Below, piece after piece: positions 14,497 through 20,796 of a stretch of 20,796 nt of DNA. Both the position numbers and the translations under genes were made by a program. This stretch comes from RGIG3528 sp963649295 (GTDB lineage: Bacteria > Bacillota > Clostridia > Lachnospirales > Lachnospiraceae). Where the stretch lies: positions 1-20,796 of the forward strand of contig CAVJHK010000028.1 of assembly GCA_963649295.1 (NCBI GenBank), in the 5' to 3' direction. Within the stretch, counting starts at the first letter, position 1; the number at the start of each line of letters is the position of its first letter. The notes beneath the pieces are model-generated. The model was not told the DNA's origin and searched no databases. It saw only the letters and a list, made by a program, of their open reading frames with translations.

Positions 14497-15072
14497 TTAT
14501 AACATCACAATTTTTCCGGAAAGCATCCTTGCTTCATCTGCATCATGAGTTACGCATATCACGGTTTTGTTTTTTGTTTGATTTTTTACATATTCCATAA
14601 CCGTTATTTTTAAATCCGTATCAAGTCCTTTAAATGGCTCATCAAGAATAAGCACATCGGAATCAAAAAGTATAGCGCGTATAATCGCGACTCTCCTCTT
14701 CATCCCCCCGCTGAACGTACTTACGGGCTTATTCCTGATTTCGGTAATCCCAAGTGCAGAAAAAGCTTCTTCAATTTTTCGCGCTTCAACACTCTTTCCC
14801 GTAACAAGCGAAACATTCGAAAAAGCAGAAAATTCCTCGCACAGTCTGTTTTCCTGAAAAACAAACGAAATCTTTTTTTTGTTAATCCCCGTAATTGTCC
14901 CGCCGTCCGCCGTTTCAAGTCCCGCAAGTATTCTTAAAAAAGTTGTTTTTCCGCATCCCGACGGTCCCATTATGCATGTTATGTTATTTTCCCGGATTGT
15001 TAAATTAAAATCCTTAAAAACCGTTTTTTTGTCAAAGCTCTTTGACAAATTTTGAATAAATATATCACTCAT
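14497..15072 (-). CDS. ABC importer ATP-binding protein (NitT/TauT-like), short form
   Basis: The nucleotide-binding subunit energising the adjacent permease. It has Walker A GPSGCGKTT (36-44), Q-loop VFQENRL (Q73), signature FSGGMKRR (120-127; FSGGM instead of LSGGQ), Walker B VLILDEP (140-146) and switch His in VTHDADEA (H176). At 191 residues it is 50-70 residues shorter than typical SsuB/TauB proteins, lacking the C-terminal extension after the H-loop, but the core is complete. Its ATG overlaps the permease stop codon as ATGA, so translation is coupled. A strong terminator follows directly. Confidence 0.93.
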   Translation of the reverse strand: MSDIFIQNLSKSFDKKTVFKDFNLTIRENNITCIMGPSGCGKTTFLRILAGLETADGGTITGINKKKISFVFQENRLCEEFSAFSNVSLVTGKSVEARKIEEAFSALGITEIRNKPVSTFSGGMKRRVAIIRAILFDSDVLILDEPFKGLDTDLKITVMEYVKNQTKNKTVICVTHDADEARMLSGKIVML

Positions 15073-15845
15073 AATTTGTAAAGCTCCTTATACAAAAAAT
15101 TCAAAATTGCCAAAAACAGTTTTTCAAACAAAACGCTCAAAACAACTATAACAACAGTCCACGCAAAAAGCTCGGAAATCATAAAATATATTTTGGATTC
15201 GTATAATTTTTCCCCTATCGAATTTTTGACAATTCCTATTACTTCCGCGGCCACTCCCGCCTTCCATGCGGTTCCGAGTGCCACGCTGCATGCGGAAACA
15301 AGATAGCTTTTAACATTCGGCGCATAAATATATATAATGCGTTTTATCCATGAAACCCCAAAAACTTTTGCCATCTCGACGAGATTTAAATCCACACTTT
15401 TTATTCCGTTCAATACATTTGAATAAATAAGCGGAAATACCATCAAAAACGATATAAATGTCGCAAGGTTTTCCCCCGAAAACCATATAAGACTTATTAT
15501 GATAAAAGATGCGACGGGAACCGTTTTTATAAGAGTCACATATGGCCAAAGAAGAATTTCTATAATCTTAAATCTTGCCGCTATTACCGCTAATACGATT
15601 CCGAGCCCGAAAGCAATCATAAAGCCTCCGACTATTCTTTTAAAAGAAAACAAAATCGTTTTTAAAAATTCCTCTTCCGTCACAATTTTTATAAGACTTA
15701 CAAAAACTTCACCCGGTCCCGCAACAAGAATTTTGTTGTTGACAATAAGCGCAACCGCTTCCCAAAGTAAACATGCAAATACAACGGAAAGTGCCTTTAA
15801 CCATATGCTGTTCTTTTTTATGTTTTTATCTTTTTTATGCTTCAT
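15069..15845 (-). CDS. ABC importer permease (NitT/TauT, SsuC-like)
   Basis: A 258-residue inner-membrane permease of the binding-protein-dependent family, with about six helices. The cytoplasmic EAA-type coupling loop is at about 157-178 (EMAKVFGVSWIKRIIYIYAP), where it contacts the ATPase. The N-terminus is lysine-rich and cytoplasmic. The start overlaps the stop of the binding protein gene (ATGA), and its own stop overlaps the ATPase start, so all three importer genes are tightly coupled. Substrate is unknown; sulfonate, nitrate, thiamine-precursor and other importers share this fold. Confidence 0.92.
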   Translation of the reverse strand: MKHKKDKNIKKNSIWLKALSVVFACLLWEAVALIVNNKILVAGPGEVFVSLIKIVTEEEFLKTILFSFKRIVGGFMIAFGLGIVLAVIAARFKIIEILLWPYVTLIKTVPVASFIIISLIWFSGENLATFISFLMVFPLIYSNVLNGIKSVDLNLVEMAKVFGVSWIKRIIYIYAPNVKSYLVSACSVALGTAWKAGVAAEVIGIVKNSIGEKLYESKIYFMISELFAWTVVIVVLSVLFEKLFLAILNFLYKELYKL

Positions 15846-16831
15846 TCATTATAATAGAAATCATCTGCGGGCATCGTTCCGCCAACCGCCGCAGAATTCT
15901 GTCCGTAAAGAATTTCAAGATATCCTTTAAGCTTTGTAATCATGTCATCCCCCGTAATGCAAACAATATTGCAATTCGGAATGGCCTTTTTTGCGATTGC
16001 CGCTTTTACTATACCATAATTTTCGACAAGTGTGGCAGTTTCTTCGACATTTTCATTGCAATACACGGTTGATGTCTCAACTTCCTCAATGAATTTTCTA
16101 ATTGTACCGGGATTTTTTTCGACATAATCCTTTCTTGCAAGATAAACGGCACTTATAAGAGTGCTGCCGTTGTCAAGCTTTTCCCACTCTTCCGTGAGAC
16201 TTATCGCAACCCTCAAATCGGAAAGAGTATTTTCGGCAACGGTAACATAAGGCTGCGGAATAAGTGCAACCGCGGAATCAAGCGCAGACATTTCGGCAAC
16301 GGTTTCACTCGGCTCGCTCTTCCATTCGATTGTAACATCCGTGTCGATGTCAAGTCCGTTTTGTGCCAATATATATTCCAGCGCATATTCGGGTGTGGAG
16401 CCTTTTCCCGTCGCAAAAATTGTTTTTCCCTTAAGTGATTTTACGTCGGTAACTGTTTCACCGCCTTTTTCGCAAATATAAAGAACACCGAGTGTGTTGA
16501 TTCCGAGAACCTCTACAGCGCCTTCCGACTTATTGTAAAGAACAGACGCAAGATTTGCGGGAACAGCAACAATATCAAGCTCGCCCTTTAAAAAAGTAGC
16601 CGTAATCTCATCCGCCATAGCAGCAATGGTATGCTCATACTTGTTTTCGGTAAGTCCGTTGTCGGCATCCGAAAACAATTTTACCATTCCGATCGATGTG
16701 GGTCCCTTTAATCCGGCAATACGAATCGTATCCGTTTCATTTGTTTCCTTTTTTGCGCCGCAGCCCGCAGCCATGGTAAGAGCCATAACAAATACAAGCA
16801 TAAGCGACAATATTTTTTTTGTTTTTTTCAT
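15842..16831 (-). CDS. ABC importer substrate-binding lipoprotein (SsuA/NMT1-like)
   Basis: A 329-residue extracytoplasmic binding protein. The first 24 residues are a lipoprotein signal peptide: MKKTKKILSLML, then a hydrophobic stretch ending MAAGC (lipid-modified Cys24). The mature part starts RIAGLKGPTSIGMVKLF and continues KGELDIVAVPANLASVLYN, typical of the periplasmic-binding-protein-2 fold used in NitT/TauT and thiamine-precursor-type importers. The ligand cannot be predicted. The first gene of the three-gene importer operon; its stop overlaps the permease start. The ribosome binding site is weak or distant (AAAGGCGG about 11 bases before the ATG). The 5' leader directly follows the Crp/Fnr terminator. 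Confidence 0.9.
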   Translation of the reverse strand: MKKTKKILSLMLVFVMALTMAAGCGAKKETNETDTIRIAGLKGPTSIGMVKLFSDADNGLTENKYEHTIAAMADEITATFLKGELDIVAVPANLASVLYNKSEGAVEVLGINTLGVLYICEKGGETVTDVKSLKGKTIFATGKGSTPEYALEYILAQNGLDIDTDVTIEWKSEPSETVAEMSALDSAVALIPQPYVTVAENTLSDLRVAISLTEEWEKLDNGSTLISAVYLARKDYVEKNPGTIRKFIEEVETSTVYCNENVEETATLVENYGIVKAAIAKKAIPNCNIVCITGDDMITKLKGYLEILYGQNSAAVGGTMPADDFYYNE

Positions 16832-16881
16832 AATATAAAATCCGCCTTTCTTTAAATCCGTATCTTTTTATCACAAATCGC

Positions 16882-16911
16882 AAAAAAAGTACGTTGCGAT
16901 TGCAACGTACT
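16882..16911 (-). terminator. Terminator overlapping the stop codon of the Crp/Fnr-family gene
   Basis: AGTACGTTGC (16888-16897) pairs perfectly with GCAACGTACT (16902-16911) around a 4-base loop; on the minus strand six or seven Ts follow. Its left arm includes two bases of the TAG stop codon (16910-16912), so the hairpin begins inside the coding sequence. It separates the regulator from the importer operon. Confidence 0.9.
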
Positions 16912-17629
16912 ACACATTTTTTATGCAAAAAGTGTTTTTATAAAAATCGATTATCCCTTCTTTTTTTAATACGGAAAGTTCACGCGACAGGGCACTTCTG
17001 TCCGTTCCGAGGTAAGATGCCATATCTTCTCTGTTCAATTGTACCGAAAACGTGTTTGATTTGTTTTTTTCGGCGGCATCCTTCAAAAAATAAAGAATTT
17101 TATCCTTCAATGATTTTTTTGACAATATCTGGATACGGTTGTTGAGCGACAATGTTCTCTCCGCAAGCATCTTGATAAACCTTTCGGTCATCATGACACA
17201 AAAATCGTCTTTTTCCGTTTTTTTTGCGATATTGTCCGCCGAAAGCCAAAGTATTGATGCGTTCTCTTCCGCATAAATGCTGATATGCGGCTCGGGGATT
17301 TTTAAATAGCAAAGCGATTCGCCAAAAGTTTCGCCGGGGCTTACTTCCGCCATAACAATCCTGTTTCCGTCCTTGTCGACTTTGCAAACACATATCATGC
17401 CGCTTATAAGTAAACCGAAGCTTTCCATTCGTTCCCCCGGCATATGAATTATGTCATTTTTTTGATATAACCTTCGTTCGGCATCAAAAAAATCCATTGC
17501 ATGCCGCAATTCTTCATCATCAAGTCCTTTAAACAAAACGCACCTTTCAAGTATTTGACGGCTTATTGTATCTTTTTTTGCTTCTTTCATATAATTTTCA
17601 CTAATTTTTTTGCATGCTGAGATATACAT
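16910..17629 (-). CDS. Crp/Fnr-family transcriptional regulator
   Basis: A 239-residue regulator: cyclic-nucleotide-binding-like beta barrel (about 30-150, with the SPGETFGESLCYL segment), a long dimer helix (about 145-180) and a C-terminal winged helix-turn-helix (about 185-237: LNREDMASYLGTDRSALSRELSVLKKEGII). The four clustered cysteines of an Fnr iron-sulfur sensor are absent, and the arginine that binds cAMP phosphate in Crp is not seen in SPGETFGE, so the effector is unknown. The start is uncertain: ATG 17629 has GGA 7 bases upstream, while ATG 17590 (MKEAKKD) has GTGA 7 bases upstream and gives a more usual N-terminus. It follows nadE by 22 bases, so the two are likely cotranscribed, and precedes the importer genes, its possible target. 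Confidence 0.9.
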   Translation of the reverse strand: MYISACKKISENYMKEAKKDTISRQILERCVLFKGLDDEELRHAMDFFDAERRLYQKNDIIHMPGERMESFGLLISGMICVCKVDKDGNRIVMAEVSPGETFGESLCYLKIPEPHISIYAEENASILWLSADNIAKKTEKDDFCVMMTERFIKMLAERTLSLNNRIQILSKKSLKDKILYFLKDAAEKNKSNTFSVQLNREDMASYLGTDRSALSRELSVLKKEGIIDFYKNTFCIKNV

Positions 17630-17651
17630 CTTTGAATCCGTGCATATTTAA

Positions 17652-19556
17652 TTAAAGATCCGATAGCCAAAGCGCCGCAACTGCGTCCGACGGCATTCTC
17701 AAGTCCCCCCTCGGTGACAATGCTACGCTTCCCACTTTTGGTCCGTCGGGAATACATGAACGCTTAAACTGCTGTGAAAAGAACCTTTTTATAAACATTT
17801 TAAGCCACTTTTTGATTTCATCTTCCGCATATGTGTCATTGAATGCAATTTTTGCGATACGCATGATTTTTGACGGCTCATAGCCGTTTCGCAACATATG
17901 ATACAGGAAAAAGTCATGAAGCACATAAGGTCCCACAATATCCTCGGTAATTTGCGATATATTGTCGTCCTTTGGTGGCAAAAGTTCGGGGCTTACGGGC
18001 GTATTTAACACATCATACAAAACTTCCGAGCACATTTTATTTCCACATGTATCCGCATAAAAGCGTACAAGATGACGTACAAGAGTTTTCGGAACACCCA
18101 CATTCACGGCATACATTGACATGTGATCTCCGTTGTAGGTGGCAAAGCCGAGCGCAAGCTCCGACATGTCTCCCGTTCCCACCACTATTCCGTTCATTTT
18201 GTTTGCAAGGTCCATAAGCACCTTTGTGCGTTCCCTTGCCTGACCGTTTTCGTATGTTACGTCAAAGGTGTTTTCGTCCTGTCTTATATCCTTAAAATGC
18301 TGCGTAACGGACGCCTTAATGTCAATTTCGATCAAATCCGTATCAAAGCAATCCGAAAGCATAACAGCGTTGTTGTGCGTTCTGTCCGTTGTCCCAAAAC
18401 ATGGCATCGTAACCGCATGAATGTTTTTGCGCGAAATATTTAATTTGTCAAAAGCTTCCGCACAAACAAGAAGCGCAAGCGTGGAATCAAGTCCTCCCGA
18501 AATTCCCACAAAAACATGCCTGCAATTTAGGTGCTCAAGACGTTTTTTTAGGCCCTCCGCCTGGATTGTCAAAATATTTTTGCATCTCAAATGTTTTTCC
18601 GATTCTTCCTGCGGCACAAAGGGCATTCTGTCAAATTTTCTGTTAAGCAAAATTTCGTTTATTTCTTTATATTCAAATTCGGAAACCATATATTCTTCGC
18701 CTGTCTCCGAATTAAATGTATTCATTTTACGCCTGTCGTGTGCAAGGCGTTTTACATCGATTTCTCCGTACAAAATTCCGTTTTCAAAATCCAGTCTCTC
18801 TGAAATCAGATTTCCGTTTTCAAAAATAAGACTGTGTCCGCCGTAAACCAAATCCTGCGTAGACTCTCCGTATCCCGCACCCGCATAAATATATCCCGCA
18901 ACAAGCCTTGCGCTTGTGAGCGACAAAAGATTTTTTCTGTATAAGTCTTTGCATACAAGCGAATCGCTTGCCGAAAGATTTGCGATTACGGTTGCACCGT
19001 TTAATGCATGATGAGTCGAGGGAGTATCGGGCACCCATACGTCCTCACATATTTCGCAGGCCAAAACAAGCTCAGGAATATTTTTGCACTTTATTAAGAT
19101 ATTGCTTCCGAACAGCACTCTTTGACCGCACAATGTGACTTTTTTTGGGCATCCGGAGCCTTTCGCAAAATGTCTTGTTTCATAAAATTCACCGTATTCA
19201 GGAAGATTGGTTTTGGGAACTATCGCAATTATCCGCCCCGATTTGATTATAACGGCGGTATTGTAAAGCTTGCATTCGTACTCAAAAGGAAATCCGATAA
19301 AAATAATCGCATCTGTGTCGCTTGTTTGCTTTAATATTTCTTCAAGCGCTTCCTCCGCTTTTTTTATCAGAATATCCTGCAAAAATAAGTCATGGCACGT
19401 GTATCCCGTTATCGAAAGCTCAGGAAAAACAATAATTTTTGCATCGTTTTCGCATGCCGCAAAAATATTTTTTATTATTTCTTCTGTATTAAACTTTATA
19501 TCCGCAACCTTAATTAAAGGAGTAACTGCCGCGGTTCTTATAAATCCGTCAATCAT
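17652..19556 (-). CDS. nadE: Glutamine-dependent NAD(+) synthetase
   Basis: Makes NAD+ from deamido-NAD using ATP and glutamine, the last step of NAD synthesis. The 634-residue length matches the two-domain form. The N-terminal nitrilase-fold glutaminase has the catalytic triad E46 (FPELSITGY), K115 (VPKTNLPEYGEF) and C170 (EICEDVW), each 6 residues before the positions known in the Mycobacterium tuberculosis enzyme (E52, K121, C176). The C-terminal synthetase domain has the P-loop SGGLDST (353-359), then VGTGDMSELALGF and NVGVPKTLVRHLV. A ribosome binding site AAGGAA lies 6-7 bases before the ATG. It sits between a KDG-kinase-like gene upstream and a Crp/Fnr regulator 22 bases downstream. 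Confidence 0.97.
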   Translation of the reverse strand: MIDGFIRTAAVTPLIKVADIKFNTEEIIKNIFAACENDAKIIVFPELSITGYTCHDLFLQDILIKKAEEALEEILKQTSDTDAIIFIGFPFEYECKLYNTAVIIKSGRIIAIVPKTNLPEYGEFYETRHFAKGSGCPKKVTLCGQRVLFGSNILIKCKNIPELVLACEICEDVWVPDTPSTHHALNGATVIANLSASDSLVCKDLYRKNLLSLTSARLVAGYIYAGAGYGESTQDLVYGGHSLIFENGNLISERLDFENGILYGEIDVKRLAHDRRKMNTFNSETGEEYMVSEFEYKEINEILLNRKFDRMPFVPQEESEKHLRCKNILTIQAEGLKKRLEHLNCRHVFVGISGGLDSTLALLVCAEAFDKLNISRKNIHAVTMPCFGTTDRTHNNAVMLSDCFDTDLIEIDIKASVTQHFKDIRQDENTFDVTYENGQARERTKVLMDLANKMNGIVVGTGDMSELALGFATYNGDHMSMYAVNVGVPKTLVRHLVRFYADTCGNKMCSEVLYDVLNTPVSPELLPPKDDNISQITEDIVGPYVLHDFFLYHMLRNGYEPSKIMRIAKIAFNDTYAEDEIKKWLKMFIKRFFSQQFKRSCIPDGPKVGSVALSPRGDLRMPSDAVAALWLSDL

Positions 19557-19614
19557 TTTAAATTCCTTATGTCTGCGATAAATCTGTATTACTTTATGAC
19601 TGCCTGTATCCTTA

Positions 19615-19637
19615 GTCCGAATTAAAATATATCGGAC
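19615..19637 (-). promoter_or_regulatory. Inverted repeat upstream of nadE
   Basis: GTCCGA (19615-19620) and TCGGAC (19632-19637) are perfect complements separated by 11 A/T bases, 60-80 bases upstream of the nadE start and just downstream of the kinase stop. No T run follows, so it does not look like a terminator. It may be an operator or weak RNA hairpin; I see no clear sigma-A promoter nearby. Confidence 0.35.
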
Positions 19638-19650
19638 GACCGGATTAATC

Positions 19651-20739
19651 TTATCTCTTTATGTCATAATTCATATTCATGAGATTTTTGATGCTTTCGA
19701 CATCATCCGTGATATTTGCGTCACCGCGTATTGTATGCTTTAATGCCGACGACGCAACCGCAAAATTTATCATATCCATAGGCTTATAATCATTCATCAT
19801 CGCATAAATGAGGCCGCTTGCAAAAGCGTCACCGCCGCCCACTCTGTCAAGGATATTAAACGTAAACATCTTGCTTTCAAACGTATGCTCATCATACCAC
19901 AAAAACGCCTTCAGGCTGTTTTCCGAGCCCGAATGCGCATAACGCACATGACGCGCGATACATGAAATATTGGGATATCTCTTCACAAAAGCCCTGAACA
20001 CTTCGTCCTGTTCTTCATACGACGGCTGAAAAGGAATATTGTCCTTTACATCGCCTTTTGAGTGGTCGTTTTCGTCAACCCACAGGTGATAAGGCTCAAT
20101 TCCAAAAAGCACATCCACATAAGGCAGACACTCCGTGCAAAAATCCCTTGCCTCTTCCCATGTCCAAAGCGTGGAACGGAAGTTTCCGTCAAAGCTTACC
20201 GTAAGTCCCAGCTTCTTTGCTGTTTTTAGGCAGTCCATAACAAGCTTTTTTAAATTGTCTCCGAGCGCCGGCGTAATTCCGGACAAGTGAAGCCACGTAA
20301 AATCCTTAAGCAAATTTTCGATATCCACATTCGAAAAATCATATTCAGTGATTGCGCTATGCTTGCGGTCATAAATCACCTTGCTCGCCCTGATTCCGTA
20401 TCCCGTTTCAAGATAATAGCTTCCCATTCTGTGTGTGGGGGTTTCGGCGGGTGTGCTCAAAATCACGGGCGTACAATGCACGTCATTGCTTCTTAACATT
20501 CTTACGGCGCTTTTTCCGATTGCGTTGTCCGGCACAACCGTAAAAAATGTCGAATCGATTCCGAGATTTGCGAGCGACAATGCAATATTTGCCTCGCTCC
20601 CACCATAGCTTGCCTCAAAATCGTTTGTCATACAGATTTTTTCGTAGTTCGGAGGGGTAAGCCTAAGCATTATCTCGCCGATTGTGATAAATCTGTTTTT
20701 TAAATTGTTATTTTTAAGTAAAGGGTTGTAGTGCTGCAT
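19651..20739 (-). CDS. PfkB-family sugar kinase, 2-keto-3-deoxygluconate kinase-like
   Basis: A 362-residue PfkB kinase, most like 2-keto-3-deoxygluconate kinase (KdgK), which makes KDPG for uronate/gluconate breakdown. Evidence: ITIGEIMLRLTPP (18-30), YGGSEANIALSLANLG (45-60), the KdgK-typical FDGNFRSTLWTWEEA (183-197) and the ATP/catalytic block DRVGGGDAFASGLIYA (298-313, Asp about 304). It is longer than usual KdgK (about 310-340), mainly through an insertion around 215-245. No strong ribosome binding site precedes the ATG at 20739, so the N-terminal dozen residues are uncertain. No KDPG aldolase or uronate gene is in view; a partner could lie beyond the right edge. Confidence 0.87.
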   Translation of the reverse strand: MQHYNPLLKNNNLKNRFITIGEIMLRLTPPNYEKICMTNDFEASYGGSEANIALSLANLGIDSTFFTVVPDNAIGKSAVRMLRSNDVHCTPVILSTPAETPTHRMGSYYLETGYGIRASKVIYDRKHSAITEYDFSNVDIENLLKDFTWLHLSGITPALGDNLKKLVMDCLKTAKKLGLTVSFDGNFRSTLWTWEEARDFCTECLPYVDVLFGIEPYHLWVDENDHSKGDVKDNIPFQPSYEEQDEVFRAFVKRYPNISCIARHVRYAHSGSENSLKAFLWYDEHTFESKMFTFNILDRVGGGDAFASGLIYAMMNDYKPMDMINFAVASSALKHTIRGDANITDDVESIKNLMNMNYDIKR

Positions 20740-20758
20740 ATGTTACTGCCACTCAAAA

Positions 20759-20783
20759 TGTGTTTAAATATACTAAAAACACA
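20759..20783. repeat. Inverted repeat upstream of the KDG-kinase-like gene
   Basis: TGTGTTT (20759-20765) and AAACACA (20777-20783) form a 7-bp inverted repeat with an 11-base A/T-rich centre, 20-45 bases before the start codon, where the promoter would lie. It may be an operator for a sugar-responsive repressor; this is only positional inference. Confidence 0.35.
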
Positions 20784-20796
20784 TCGAGAAATTGAA

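Overview
The window looks like a chromosomal stretch from a low-GC Firmicute, most likely a Lachnospiraceae-type clostridium. This is an inference from strong AGGAGG-type ribosome binding sites, TTGACA/TATAAT-type promoters, abundant hairpin-plus-T terminators, a lipoprotein carrying a DUF6273-type domain, and a DUF6110-type small protein next to a P-type ATPase. It is a draft assembly: there is a run of 10 Ns inside the ATPase gene. Nearly every gene is on the minus strand; the only convincing plus-strand gene is glyA. I see no tRNA, rRNA, insertion sequence, prophage or CRISPR array, and no gene-free stretch longer than 300 bases.

Layout along the plus coordinates: the 5' part of pyrE (1-278, running off the left edge); a large membrane GGDEF-PAS-GAF-GGDEF-EAL c-di-GMP protein (447-3536); an MgtC/SapB membrane protein (3636-4322); glyA (4559-5797, plus strand), ending at a bidirectional terminator. 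On the minus strand there follows a run transcribed from right to left: DUF6110-type small membrane protein (11705-12013), heavy-metal P-type ATPase (9488-11566), Cof-type HAD phosphatase (8649-9491), YjdF/DUF2238-like membrane protein (7814-8647), PAP2 phosphatase (6796-7725) and PfkB-family kinase (5861-6772). Further right are a surface lipoprotein with Pro/Thr linker, SH3b and DUF6273 domains (12162-13772), a small membrane protein (13970-14332), and a NitT/TauT-like ABC importer (ATPase, permease, lipoprotein; 14497-16831). A Crp/Fnr-family regulator (16910-17629), glutamine-dependent NAD synthetase (17652-19556) and a 2-keto-3-deoxygluconate kinase-like protein (19651-20739) complete the window.

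How the genes fit together: the ATPase region looks like a metal-efflux module in which a small membrane-anchored partner is encoded directly upstream of the transporter, with a terminator hairpin between them that could set the ratio of the two proteins. The ABC importer genes overlap by 4 bases each and follow a Crp/Fnr regulator and nadE on the same strand, which suggests, but does not prove, a regulated uptake system of unknown substrate.

Points most worth attention: the HAD gene has no ATG/GTG/TTG start upstream of its catalytic motif and seems to begin at an ATA in an ATAA overlap where ATGA would be expected; the PAP2 gene has its Shine-Dalgarno separated from its ATG by a small hairpin, just downstream of a 19-bp repeat array; and the small-protein/ATPase pair has a leader with competing hairpins and a 13-bp repeated element. 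I did not identify a wholly new system with confidence; the DUF6110/P-type ATPase module is the best candidate.
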